Below, in pieces: positions 35,701-44,845 of a stretch of DNA of 64,000 bases. Position 1 is the first letter of the stretch; each line of letters begins with the position of its first letter. Under the pieces are notes generated by a model. The model did no database searches. It was not told the origin of the DNA and saw nothing but the letters and a program-made list of their open reading frames with translations. This DNA comes from Pirellulaceae bacterium (GTDB lineage: Bacteria; Planctomycetota; Planctomycetia; Pirellulales; Pirellulaceae), in assembly GCA_019636385.1 (NCBI GenBank), contig JAHBXT010000002.1, forward strand, positions 620,001 to 684,000, in the 5' to 3' direction. Position numbers and translations under genes: made by a program.

Positions 35701-37542
35701 AGAAATTTGTGAAAGCTGCGCCGCATCATCTAATAGGAATTCTCGTAACGCCAGTTTTCTCTTGGTTCGCTGTATTTCGCGGGCAAGAGCGTCTGTGGAT
35801 GTTCGTAGCCCGACAGCCAGATCGTCAATATCGGGTTGCAAATACAATTCCATCCACTGAGACAACTGTTCTGCGGAGTACATAAACTCAAGCAGAGCGC
35901 CGCGCTCTTGTTCCCAAATTGGCTGGATGTCTGGTGCCAATAGCTGCGGGTTCAACCAAGGGCGACGTGGATCGCTGGGCTTATCGAGATCCAGCTGCAC
36001 CTGAGTCCACAATTCGGACAACGTGGCCGCGTTGACGCGACGGGTTGAGCTGAAGCTGCGAGCAGAAGGCGCATGGTTCAAACACTCAGACAACTCCAGG
36101 TGCAATTCGTTCAATTCCCGGTTATTGGTGGTTTTGCTGGAGCCTAATCGTGTCAATCGCTCGATTCGTATGGCCTCCTGCAAGACGAACTGCCAACGTG
36201 CAGCAGCGAAACTGATTGGTGGCGGCAGTGCACCGGGTTTGGTTTGCGCAACTTTGTCGCGTTCCTGCCAGAATTGCAACCATGCGTCTGTTTCAGTTGG
36301 TAGGGCCGTTCCGGGCTGTTCGGTACCAGAGGATTGTGAATCAGGCTGTGGCGTGTTTTGTTGGTTTTGGCCGGCCGTTGTGGCTGTAGCCGCGCCGGCC
36401 GGTGAATTCGCAACTGAGGAGAGAGTCTGTTGACTGACGTCCGGCGAGCTAGGCAACTGACTGATCGAGACCATGCGAGGCGCAGCGGAGTTACGATTTT
36501 GAGAAGCCACTGTCGGCGGTTCCGTGGGCTCGGGCGTCACCTTTTTTATTTGCTGGGTGCTCCAACGCTTGTTGTATTGAGCAACGATGACTTTCTCGGC
36601 CCGACGCCACTGGTCAGATTGCGGGTTATCCAAGTATCGCCCGTATCCGCTGGCCAGCAGCAGGGGAGTCTGATAGCCATCGCTGGCCTTGTGGCAATAT
36701 CGCAGCATCACTTCGTAGAAGTCAGCTAGCGATAAGTGGTTTTGTTGGTCCGGTCGATTGAACGATAGAGAAAAATCTACCGCGCTTTGGAACAGTGTTT
36801 TCTCAAGCAAATAAGAGACGTGAGCCGGCTGAGAAGAGTTGGCGGCCGTGATCAGCCACAGAGGCGTTCCCTGCTTGGGCAAGTCGCTGACGATTTTCAT
36901 GAGTCCGCTGCAGACATCGTTGCGCAGTACACCCAGCTTGGGTGCCACCAACATGTCCTGAATATCTGCCAGCACCACAATATTGGCAGCCCGAGTTTTC
37001 TTAATTTCTTCCAGAAGCTGCTTGACGGACAGTCGTGCACTCGGGGCACTGGTGGGATGATATTCGGGGGCTAGCAGCAGAACGTCAGTGGTATCCCCCT
37101 CGTTGGGTTGCAGCGCCTGGCCACGCACATAGACGATTAGCGTGTCTTTGCTAGTTCCGTTGTGATCGCTGAAGTCCCTGCGGATGGTCTGGGCTATTTG
37201 CGGTAGTTGGCTACTGGTGGCAGCCGTAATTGAATGCTGACTTGATCCGGTGCGCTGTTGACCGGTCAGTGGAACCCAGGGCTTCCAAGCGTCCGGCTCC
37301 GGCATGTCGGCCTGCCAATTAGGGAATGCAGGTTGTGGCAAAATGCGCTCTCCAAATTCCGCGATATTCACACCGGATAAGAAGACGCGTTCTTCGTCGC
37401 GAGGCCAGAGCATCCATAAGAATGATCCCAGGCCGAGAACCAGCAGTGCGGTCAAGGTTGCAACGGCCAGCCATTTGTTGGTGGGAGCCGCAGGTTGCTC
37501 ACCATACGACTTGATGGGGCGTTTGACCACAGATTGATTCAT
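32725..37542 (-). CDS. Giant membrane-anchored protein with degenerate caspase-like domain (T6SS-linked)
   Basis: 1605 residues from ATG 37542 (the frame extends to 37617). One membrane segment near residues 24-45 (WLAVATLTALLVLGLGSFLW) puts the rest outside. Residues 120-320 follow a caspase/C14 layout: TLIVYVRGQA where the His motif would be, NIVVLADIQDML where D-x-C would be, then TPLWLITAANSSQPAHVSYL and SAVDFSLS. Both catalytic residues are missing. Residues about 430-800 are helical, about 800-1500 beta-rich with Ig-like sections (LTLIVDNEPPRESATVRI; SVEIALRAEDVLSPINHVYF). The end after a Pro-rich linker is carboxypeptidase-regulatory-like (TITVVVLAEGQSPNY; FHFDNVPAGNAEFKAVYTTP). It shares its N-terminal plan with the 1688-residue protein and may provide the periplasmic part missing from TssM. 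Confidence 0.7.
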   Translation of the reverse strand: MNQSVVKRPIKSYGEQPAAPTNKWLAVATLTALLVLGLGSFLWMLWPRDEERVFLSGVNIAEFGERILPQPAFPNWQADMPEPDAWKPWVPLTGQQRTGSSQHSITAATSSQLPQIAQTIRRDFSDHNGTSKDTLIVYVRGQALQPNEGDTTDVLLLAPEYHPTSAPSARLSVKQLLEEIKKTRAANIVVLADIQDMLVAPKLGVLRNDVCSGLMKIVSDLPKQGTPLWLITAANSSQPAHVSYLLEKTLFQSAVDFSLSFNRPDQQNHLSLADFYEVMLRYCHKASDGYQTPLLLASGYGRYLDNPQSDQWRRAEKVIVAQYNKRWSTQQIKKVTPEPTEPPTVASQNRNSAAPRMVSISQLPSSPDVSQQTLSSVANSPAGAATATTAGQNQQNTPQPDSQSSGTEQPGTALPTETDAWLQFWQERDKVAQTKPGALPPPISFAAARWQFVLQEAIRIERLTRLGSSKTTNNRELNELHLELSECLNHAPSARSFSSTRRVNAATLSELWTQVQLDLDKPSDPRRPWLNPQLLAPDIQPIWEQERGALLEFMYSAEQLSQWMELYLQPDIDDLAVGLRTSTDALAREIQRTKRKLALREFLLDDAAQLSQISTTLRAALNNLRRSLDASYSKLSALLPGDQQTVPRSKLSWRDERKLQLWLSTSLLTYPQRKRLAEYYQLSADDLLDSLPERILLSRSKPWSELLKPARSDGLDAQVWLTTIDDLCVGEKPVDQWLHGCFSELRRILPDPSSSKVTTGDLLMPISSDQRIQLVGIPDTHQLPSTLNLAIRRRNGTSLDKCYLKWTAEPVGGQPDWWIVGSGGTRVEPDSPVLVDIRNDYIDLDIRVAGGPQKLTSAVRARLRLSEDNADAADYLEHWLTIVPPISERVELFVKRWDGSQRKLEETVARASFDEQGHGWLNNSITVPAIGQATAQYQFYLSNRSNESKQFRVRLYPATDDKLSLGDGHVVPDSTSGVIAGLDKLTALAEVPSITLPASTPKDFDSVHKIPKNAQQLDLAQPSPPPGAPEVLKKSKENLTGGLLLELAELVEAQAVPSQPGPQGTENASKWTLGQQRHYFWIDCTYQNPSGWINGLASQPFIRLDVVPNDESVSLQAQVDRSFWAYWDVEDLKIVGTFTDQDGNPLQNRRAGSVDADSPDAGSQVVMLLNPQKPSDKRPFELSTAGLTGRPEKVVLHVDIGNYPRAVAYQWEHEVFDITSSNQSFLWIDESRMSLTTETEQDTNLVLPKFSNEEGPAYILPRRKGVTHNSRGTEVKPLMLSIPFRVDLPRSNSDSSFTASLSNDGLSSRTYDCDRRFNPSLQFFEGRLAVSASADDHVFDVKPAELGSKSGVRKFQVSVGDKSRTLTLIVDNEPPRESATVRIRESARGVLRERADLYVGESVEIALRAEDVLSPINHVYFAINRRLDNQVKIQYDEDDFDLIESILRDDGIWSASISAEEFEVKRRPNLGQEYHVVARSVDAAGNIQDQHQHATLVWMGKRPVKPPKQVEPPAPPPPEPPKTFTITVVVLAEGQSPNYPDRIKVSGPGDRRAPSENRFHFDNVPAGNAEFKAVYTTPNNKIFEAQEAINVTRSQTIRLNATPKK

Positions 37543-37805
37543 GGTTTGGTCAACCCTGTAAAGAGCTAATATGCGCGTGATATCCGATTGCCGATTCATC
37601 GGCGGTGAGGAAATCAATGGCTGGGCAACGACCTGCAGTTGGTCTTCAATGTCGCCACATCATACGAATCGACACGTCAACTTTGACCAACGGTCTTGCA
37701 GGTGGGCGACGGTCCTCGGGTCTTGGACGAGCGTTGAAATCCAGGGTGAATAATATTATCATAACGCCCCTGTGGAATGAAGTTGCCTCTGTTTGTGAAA
37801 ATGCC
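37543..37805. promoter_or_regulatory. Divergent promoter region between the giant protein and tssK
   Basis: 263 bp between divergent starts. A perfect 10-bp palindrome ATAATATTAT lies at 37750-37759, about 46 bp before the tssK ATG, in the only AT-rich patch here. It could supply -10 elements on both strands or an operator. The long minus-strand and short plus-strand frames that overlap here are upstream extensions without conserved sequence. Confidence 0.35.
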
Positions 37806-39224
37806 ATGCGCAACCCGGCAGTGAATTGGTTCGAGGGAATGTTCCTTCGCCCACACCATTTTCAAGCGGCCGACCGCTACTGGAACGAACTGTTGGCAAC
37901 ACAGGTCAACTTTGGTGGTGCCTACGGATATGGCGTGTTTCATGTCAATCTGTCGACCAAAGCTTTGTCAAACGGAATTTTGGAGTTCACGGGACTGCGA
38001 GCGCGGTGGCACAGCGGTACGGTCGTTTCTCAGGAAGACAACCATGTTGAACGCATTGCGCTCGCGGAACGTTTGACTTCTGTCGGGGCGCAGCCGGTAA
38101 TGGTTTATCTAGCGATTCCTATGATCCAAGAGGGGCAGCCCAATCTAACGCGAACCGCCGGCGGAATGTGTCGCTACGTGGAGTTTCCACGGCAATGCGA
38201 TGAAGAAGCAGAAGGCGGCAATCGACAGGAAGTCTCATTAAAAAAGGTCAACTATCGCGTGTTGCTGGCCCATGAGGAGCTGACGGGGTTTGAAGTTATT
38301 CCACTGACGCGGATCGTGAAGGTGCACGCTGAAGAGGGTGGCTTGGCCATTGATGCTGATTACTTTCCGCCTGTGCTGACGATTCAGTCGTGGCCGCAAT
38401 TGGCCGGTGTGATGAGGGCGATCTTCGATCTGATTGGCAGCCGGCTACAAGTGCTGAGCGAGATCATCAAAGACAAAAATATTTCGCTGTCGAGCCAGGC
38501 GCAAGGTGACGCCGAAAAGATGCTGTTGATTCAGGTGTTGAATCAAGCTTATGGCGAGCTTAATTGCCTAGCATTTGCTGCCGGTGTACATCCCTTGGTA
38601 GCCTACACCGCTTTGTGCAAAATCGTGGGGATGTGCACGATTTTTGGCGACCGGATTGGCCTTGATAACGTGCCTAGATATGACCACGACGATTTGGCGA
38701 CGATTTTTCGCTGGGCTCACGACCAAATCCGCAAATTGATCTATGCCGTCAAAGAAGACGATTACGAGCAACGGTATTTTGTGGGTTCTGGAACGGGCAT
38801 GATGGTTCAACTGGAGCCAGATTGGTTTGGCCTGGAGTGGGATTGGTATTTTGGAGTTGATCCGATCAATGTAAGTAAGGACGAATGTGTCGAGCTGTTA
38901 GCAAACTTGGTCGACTGGCGATTGGGCAGTGCCGACCAGGTTGAGCAGTACATGGTCAATCGTCAACCGGGAGTGAAGCTCAAGCCGGTTCCGCAGGCCC
39001 CGCGCGCCTTGCCCAGTCGAGGTAATTGGGTCTATTACCAGATTCGTCGCGATGGCCACCCCTGGCAGCATGTACAGTCCACGCAAACGATGGCCATGCG
39101 AGTTAAGACTCAGCAAGTCGCCAATTTGGATTCACTGGAGGGTACGCGCCGATTGCGGCTTTCGGTAGGCTCGAAGATGTATAGTCTGGAGTTTGCTATT
39201 TTTGCAGTGCGCAAACGCATTTGA
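37806..39224 (+). CDS. tssK: TssK, T6SS baseplate protein
   Basis: 472 residues from ATG 37806; the frame extends upstream but only from here is it conserved. The TssK N-terminus is unmistakable: N-P-A-V-N-W-F-E-G-M-F-L-R-P-H-H-F-Q-A-A. Further on come LSERLTS-type and LSSQAQGDAEKMLLIQVLNQ helices and a C-terminal domain with the PRALPSRGNWVYYQI strand. TssK trimers connect the baseplate to TssL and TssM. It is divergent from the giant protein at 32725 and followed, after a 383-bp gap, by the vWA giant. Confidence 0.92.
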   Translation: MRNPAVNWFEGMFLRPHHFQAADRYWNELLATQVNFGGAYGYGVFHVNLSTKALSNGILEFTGLRARWHSGTVVSQEDNHVERIALAERLTSVGAQPVMVYLAIPMIQEGQPNLTRTAGGMCRYVEFPRQCDEEAEGGNRQEVSLKKVNYRVLLAHEELTGFEVIPLTRIVKVHAEEGGLAIDADYFPPVLTIQSWPQLAGVMRAIFDLIGSRLQVLSEIIKDKNISLSSQAQGDAEKMLLIQVLNQAYGELNCLAFAAGVHPLVAYTALCKIVGMCTIFGDRIGLDNVPRYDHDDLATIFRWAHDQIRKLIYAVKEDDYEQRYFVGSGTGMMVQLEPDWFGLEWDWYFGVDPINVSKDECVELLANLVDWRLGSADQVEQYMVNRQPGVKLKPVPQAPRALPSRGNWVYYQIRRDGHPWQHVQSTQTMAMRVKTQQVANLDSLEGTRRLRLSVGSKMYSLEFAIFAVRKRI

Positions 39225-39607
39225 GTGAGCAGGTAATTCGAATATGCCAGCGGCTACCGTCTCTAGGCGATTGAGATGGTAGCTATCGTCGCCAAGCGGT
39301 GGAAAGGCAACACGCTCATCCTCTAGCGACGGTAGTTGCTGACGGGCAGCGGGTATTGCAGAATGCTGTGTGTGGTCCGTGGTCGCTGAGCCTGTTAACG
39401 GCTATGGTTAGCGCGTTGTCCAGGTGATATTGAATAGTCAAAACTTACTGCGGCGTCTCGAGCAGCCGAAGGGCATCCGCCCGGTCGCCAGTTCACTGGA
39501 TGGGGATATCCAGGTAAACGCCTTGCCGCTGAGGTTTCTAAATCAACACCATCAGAATTCCTGGCGTCATCTGTTCCGCTGTGAGACTAGGTAAAGGGAG
39601 CTAGAAA
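39225..39607. other. Intergenic, 383 bp, with hairpin
   Basis: No gene seen. An 11-bp stem (GCTACCGTCTC at 39253-39263 with GAGATGGTAGC at 39273-39283, one G-T pair, 9-nt loop) starts 29 bp after the tssK stop and may be its terminator; no T-run follows. The left arm can also pair with GACGGTAG near 39328-39335, giving an alternative fold. The right half should hold the promoter of the vWA giant gene. Confidence 0.4.
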
Positions 39608-42600
39608 ATGGCTGACTGGCGTGAACAAGACGACGGGCCTTTGGATGTTCGGCCACCCAAGATGCCTGACGCGGGCGATTCATCAGCGGCCAAGGATCAG
39701 CGGTGGCGGTCCAAGCTGAAGCCTACTGTCGCCCGTTCCAGTGCCCAGACTTCGACCAGTTCTTGGAAGATGTCTCCGGAGGCTGAACCGCCTTTATCCG
39801 CCGGTTCGGCTTGGAAATGGACCAAGGTCTTCTTGATGTCTGTTTTGGCTTGTGGCCTAACCTTCCTGCTGATTTATGAACTGTTCTTTGCCCCTGGCAA
39901 ATTGCCATTACACGTTTTAGCCGTCAATAAATACCAGCGGATTCTGGAGCTATTTGAGAATCCCCTTGCTGCCAGCCAGCTCAAGCAAATCGAGACTATC
40001 AATACACGCTACATTTCGTCTAACGTTTTCCCGGAGCCCGCAATCGACCAGCAACTCCACTCTCTAGGCGAGGTCGATTGGAAATTTCAGGGGACCAATC
40101 CCTTGGAGAAGCTAGGTGACCCGGTAACGGCTTGGTATGTGAATAGCTATGCCAAGGTGACGCCCGAAGGAATCTGGTTATACCACGGGCAGATTGAGGA
40201 TCTGTTTGCTGATGAACGCGCGCTAGTTGACCTGAAGCAGGTGCTCGAGAACTTTGTTCAAGCGGTTGCCAAGAAGCCTCACGCGTACTCCTGGGTGATT
40301 TTAGACCTGCGTCTGCCATCGGTGGCGGGTGGCTTGGGGAATATGAATCCATGCTGGCGAACAGCGGCTACTACGGTCTTGGAAAGGATGGATCCCCAAC
40401 TACGTAAACGACTGATTGTAACGCTGCCGGCTGATGACGGCCAAGCATCATGGCTGGCACCGGAATACTCGGCGTCGTTCTTCGGGCATCACATCTTCAA
40501 GCTGCTAGACGCTCCGCGCCGTGGCGCGTGGTACAGGCGGATTTGGCGCGGTGCATTGTCGCTGGAAGAATTCCGCAATCGCCTGCACGATGAGGTGAGC
40601 ACGGATGTCGCCAATCACCGCGTTGCGATCCAAACGCCGGTGTGGCTACCAGCAGAGAATCTTCAAGAATATCAGTCGATGGGATTAGTGGCCGGCAATA
40701 GGGCATATTACTCGTCAGTTGCTATGGAATATGGCAATCAAATCGAGAAGTTAGACCAGTATTGGAAGAAATTTAGCAAGTATACGTCGGCCTTTCACTG
40801 GGATCCGGTTGGATACGCCAAGGTCGAGTCGCAATTGTTAGCCATGGAGGAGTTGGTCTTACATAGCCCCGGCAGTTTTGGTGCGGCAGCGATGCGTGTG
40901 GACGATGCACTGGACAAGCTGTATTGCCCACCAGTCGAAATGAACGTTAGCTTGATCGAGGACGACCAAAGACGGGACTTCTATAAGCATATGTCGGATT
41001 CGATGATGCTGTCCGCGCCGAATGCGCAATTGCTTGACCCCGATTTTTGGAAGAAGCCTGATTCCGAGCCGCCCAAGCCCTTGGAGCTTACCGCTGAGGT
41101 TGATAAGCAGCGGCTAGTCTGGCAGGTTTACTTAAATCGGGCTGTGGCCGGTGGTAAAGAGAGACAGGATGCGTTTACAAAAGCCCGGCTGACGGATGCC
41201 CTACGCTGGGTCGACCCAGGGCTTGTGGAAGCCTCCTCCGTGGCCGCAGGCCGGGTTCCGATCGAAATCTACCTCTTGCAGCGAATGCTGATCGATATCG
41301 ACTGGGAAGCAAACTCTGAAAATCAACAGTCTTGGCGTCCTGATGCGTGTGCGCAGGCAATACAGACATTCGATGTCTTGCAGAGGCTCGGTACGCAACC
41401 CGACCCGGAAATCGACTGCTGGATTAGTACGCGGATTGGGCAATGGGAGCCAGAATTTCTGCGCTCGCTCGACCAATTGCTGGCCGGCCAATACCAACAA
41501 GCCGACAGAGAATTGAAGAAGCTGCACATGTCGCTCGGGGAACTGCACGCGCAAGCGGAAACATGGGCGCGTGAGGCAGCGGCCTCGCGCGAGCTGCTAT
41601 ATTTGGCTCCTCATCTGTTGGGGTGGTTGTTAAAGGAATCTCAAATCACCGAAGACCTCACTGCTGTCAGACAGCAGCTTGAGGAGCTGGGCGTTGCCTT
41701 CAATCAATGCTTGGGGATACGCCAAGTTCTGTTGCAGGCTGATGCGAGGAATTCATTGACTGTCGAGAGTGAATCGCTGAGTAAGGATCAGTGGCTATCT
41801 GCGCGAATTGAGAGACTAAAAAACGCCGTCCGTAGATATGTGCAGAATGATACGGGACTGAAACAGACCGCTGCCGCTGCACGCTCTCCACAAACCTTTC
41901 GGCGTAATCGCATCGCCTTGGAATGTCCGCTGCTGGAGTGGCGAGAGCGCGTTGATCTGCATGATAGAGTCGTAGCGTTTTTGAATTCCGAGGCGGTTGT
42001 ACTCGGGACTACTGCCTCTGCTTCGTCAAACACTGGGTCGGCACAACCCGGCGAGTCCGGGCGTGAGGTTATGTCCGTCGCACAGTTGTTTTTCGACCAG
42101 ATCGACGATCTCAAGCTACCCGATATTTGGAAGGCTGGTCTGGGTGGAGACGGACGTTTTGCTCTGCATGCGAAGTTGTACGATGCACAAGGGCGCGAAC
42201 ACTTGGCCAAGCAGGACGGTTTGAGAATGTTTTCTTGGTTGGCAGGCGACATGCCATCGCTACGCAGCTCGCCACTGGAGCCGGTGACGGAGCTGTTAGC
42301 AGGGCCACGAAACCGCTGGGCCGAGCTTGAATTCGAGCGTTGTTGTCGGCAAGTTGAGCGGTTGGCTCAGGCCGGATGGGGTAACAGGAAAATTCCGGAT
42401 GCATCTGAGAAACAATGGAATTACTTTTACTTTGGGCAATTGGCCGATCAGTACTTACAAGCGCTGGACCGGAACCCGATGCAGACGAAATTGTCTAGTG
42501 CCAAAGCTAAGGTAGAGCGCCAGTTGGGAGAAACGGTAAGCAATCTGCAGTCGCTCCAGGTTCGCATTGGGCAAGAGCATCAGCGTCTTCCTCAAGAGGA

Positions 42601-44674
42601 ACAGGAAATGCAAGTGCCGATTGCCGTTTCGGGACTGCCAGCCAACTCCGTGGCAGCGGTCTATTTGGGAACGCCAGGCGCAGTCCATCAGTGGCACCCG
42701 CAGGAGCCAAGGCGAGTCGAAGCTTTCGCGCCCCAGCCACCCGCACCATCCAACGGTGAAGCTCTCAAATCTGTTGAAGATCTGCAGGTAGCAGGTGACC
42801 GGACTAAGTTACTATCGACAGATCACTGGAAGGGCAAAACAAAGCTTCCTTCGTGTACGCTGGCTTGGCGCGGCAATTATCGCTCGAACGAGCTCGATTG
42901 GTCTTCAGACTCGGAAGTGCCAATTCACATCGAGTTTGAATCTCAACTTAACAACAACGCGGTCATTCGCGTAGAAGCCGCTGACAAGCCTCCTCTCATC
43001 GACTTTGCATTATTGCTCGACTGCTCAGGTTCGATGAGCGAAGTAATTGAAGTTCCCCTTGAGGGTGGCGGGTCCGCCAAGAGGAAGATTTTTGACATAG
43101 TTCGCGATGATGTGCTCAGGGTATTGGCCGAATTGCAGCGGTCACATCAGAAGCGTGACGCGGTGGTGCGAGTTGGGTTGATGTTGTTCGGATTGGCGGC
43201 GGCGCAGTTTGAAAACCTGGATCCTGCCGATTGGCAACAATTCGAACGGTCCGCCTCCACATCGGCAACGAAGAAAGAAGGTTTTGGCCGGTTTTATGCC
43301 ACTGGATTTCAAGAGCTGACAGAAGCCAGAAGAGAATCCCTGCAGCAGATCATCAGCTCATTGGAGCCAAGTACAGATACACCCTTGTATGATGCCATTC
43401 TCCAAGCCTGCAACCTCTTCAAGAAGTACAGTAGCGAGGGGGCTCAGAAGGTGATTTACGTTTTTTCCGATGGAGCCAACTACGTGAACACTGGTTCACC
43501 CTACAGGCAGACCAGCAAGCACGTGGAAGACGAGTTCAAGGGAGCTAGTTCCAAGGTGGCACTAGATATTTTCCATTACGACTTTTTTGATAAGTTTTCG
43601 AAGAACTATCAAGACAAATGGAAAAAGGAACATGTGGAAGGTAAGAAAGAACTGGAAAATCTAGATCGTGCGAGTGCGTCTGTGCGTTATCACGAATCTG
43701 CAAATCATCTCCGGTTGGCCAACGAAGTGATCGAGCGACTGCCACGAGCGACCTACGAGGTACAAGGTAACAATTCAACAGCCAGTTATTCCAGCACGCC
43801 GATTATTAACGGGCGAGAATTTACTGTGTCCCAAGATTCTTTGCCTGGGCGCTTCGTAGTCATTGCCAGACGTCCGTCGGGAACGGAGATCACAACTAGC
43901 GTTGCGTTGTGTGGTGGTGAAAAAATCAGGCTAAAACTGGCAGGGACGGATGGGGACAGCCGCTTTGATTATCCGGTATTCGATCCGGTATCGGCAGCGG
44001 AAAAGTCGGGTTGGAGAGATGTACAGCCCCTCCAACGTCAGGGAGCAGGTTTTACATCCGACGCCTGGTGGATGAATGATTTCGCCAATCCCCTGCGCTT
44101 TAAGTGGGCGTTCCGCGCTAAGCAATCTCGAGATTTTACCGCGCGTCCACAATTCGTGCTGGGATTGATTGAGGCTCTGCCATCAGGCAGTTTGCCTGGC
44201 GATGTTGTACCCATCGCCGACTGCTCGTTTCTTCCTGATCAGCACTATCCGTTATTGTCCTTGGGGCCTATTCCACCACTGGACCCTGGTTACCAAAAGA
44301 TAAATGTCAAACTGTGGGTAGCCGACAGTTTTCCTACTGAACTGAGACCACTGCCATTACAAAACGAACAGTATATTGACGTCCCGTTCGATCGTGAGCG
44401 CGTACGAATCCGGCTGTCGCGGTCTGGTTCTATGGTTACTGCACAGGTGAATTACAAAGCCGCGCCGGCTGTTGATCGGGTGTTTGTAGTCAGTCGAAAT
44501 ATACGTCAGGCGAGCCGCAAATATTTCCCAATGCACGATGAGCACACTCTGACGCTGAGCAACGGGCTTGCGGACGCAGAGATTTTTGTAATCACAAGCG
44601 ACCAGCTCAAGCAACTAGTTGGCAAAGGTACAATCACGCAAATTGAGCTTGATGGCATCCCCCCGCGCAGGTGA
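39608..44674 (+). CDS. Giant membrane-anchored protein with degenerate caspase-like and vWA domains (T6SS-linked)
   Basis: 1688 residues; AAGGGAG just upstream supports ATG 39608. One membrane segment at about residues 72-94 (TKVFLMSVLACGLTFLLIYE). Residues 170-360 resemble a C14 caspase layout: GIWLYHGQIE (a His is kept), YSWVILDLRLPSVAG (Cys lost), LIVTLPADDGQASWLAPEYS, then FKLLD. A long helical region covers about 390-1060. A vWA domain at about 1130-1350 has the MIDAS D-C-S-G-S-M-S (Asp near residue 1138), TDTPLYDAILQACNLF and KVIYVFSDGANYV. The last 300 residues are beta-rich. The N-terminal plan matches the 1605-residue protein, so the two are probably distant paralogues. Downstream of tssK on the same strand. 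Confidence 0.72.
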   Translation: MADWREQDDGPLDVRPPKMPDAGDSSAAKDQRWRSKLKPTVARSSAQTSTSSWKMSPEAEPPLSAGSAWKWTKVFLMSVLACGLTFLLIYELFFAPGKLPLHVLAVNKYQRILELFENPLAASQLKQIETINTRYISSNVFPEPAIDQQLHSLGEVDWKFQGTNPLEKLGDPVTAWYVNSYAKVTPEGIWLYHGQIEDLFADERALVDLKQVLENFVQAVAKKPHAYSWVILDLRLPSVAGGLGNMNPCWRTAATTVLERMDPQLRKRLIVTLPADDGQASWLAPEYSASFFGHHIFKLLDAPRRGAWYRRIWRGALSLEEFRNRLHDEVSTDVANHRVAIQTPVWLPAENLQEYQSMGLVAGNRAYYSSVAMEYGNQIEKLDQYWKKFSKYTSAFHWDPVGYAKVESQLLAMEELVLHSPGSFGAAAMRVDDALDKLYCPPVEMNVSLIEDDQRRDFYKHMSDSMMLSAPNAQLLDPDFWKKPDSEPPKPLELTAEVDKQRLVWQVYLNRAVAGGKERQDAFTKARLTDALRWVDPGLVEASSVAAGRVPIEIYLLQRMLIDIDWEANSENQQSWRPDACAQAIQTFDVLQRLGTQPDPEIDCWISTRIGQWEPEFLRSLDQLLAGQYQQADRELKKLHMSLGELHAQAETWAREAAASRELLYLAPHLLGWLLKESQITEDLTAVRQQLEELGVAFNQCLGIRQVLLQADARNSLTVESESLSKDQWLSARIERLKNAVRRYVQNDTGLKQTAAAARSPQTFRRNRIALECPLLEWRERVDLHDRVVAFLNSEAVVLGTTASASSNTGSAQPGESGREVMSVAQLFFDQIDDLKLPDIWKAGLGGDGRFALHAKLYDAQGREHLAKQDGLRMFSWLAGDMPSLRSSPLEPVTELLAGPRNRWAELEFERCCRQVERLAQAGWGNRKIPDASEKQWNYFYFGQLADQYLQALDRNPMQTKLSSAKAKVERQLGETVSNLQSLQVRIGQEHQRLPQEEQEMQVPIAVSGLPANSVAAVYLGTPGAVHQWHPQEPRRVEAFAPQPPAPSNGEALKSVEDLQVAGDRTKLLSTDHWKGKTKLPSCTLAWRGNYRSNELDWSSDSEVPIHIEFESQLNNNAVIRVEAADKPPLIDFALLLDCSGSMSEVIEVPLEGGGSAKRKIFDIVRDDVLRVLAELQRSHQKRDAVVRVGLMLFGLAAAQFENLDPADWQQFERSASTSATKKEGFGRFYATGFQELTEARRESLQQIISSLEPSTDTPLYDAILQACNLFKKYSSEGAQKVIYVFSDGANYVNTGSPYRQTSKHVEDEFKGASSKVALDIFHYDFFDKFSKNYQDKWKKEHVEGKKELENLDRASASVRYHESANHLRLANEVIERLPRATYEVQGNNSTASYSSTPIINGREFTVSQDSLPGRFVVIARRPSGTEITTSVALCGGEKIRLKLAGTDGDSRFDYPVFDPVSAAEKSGWRDVQPLQRQGAGFTSDAWWMNDFANPLRFKWAFRAKQSRDFTARPQFVLGLIEALPSGSLPGDVVPIADCSFLPDQHYPLLSLGPIPPLDPGYQKINVKLWVADSFPTELRPLPLQNEQYIDVPFDRERVRIRLSRSGSMVTAQVNYKAAPAVDRVFVVSRNIRQASRKYFPMHDEHTLTLSNGLADAEIFVITSDQLKQLVGKGTITQIELDGIPPRR

Positions 44675-44845
44675 GAGTCAAGTCGGAAAGCTGCGAGTGT
44701 ACAGCGGTTTACTGAAGTCGTTCATGCACTACAGTTGCCCCTTGATCTGCAAACGCGATCTTGCTGATGCCGGCTTGACGCGTTGTTGCGCGAGCATCAT
44801 GGAGTATCGCCGGGCGAGCTCCAGTGCTTTACAGATTACTTCTTG

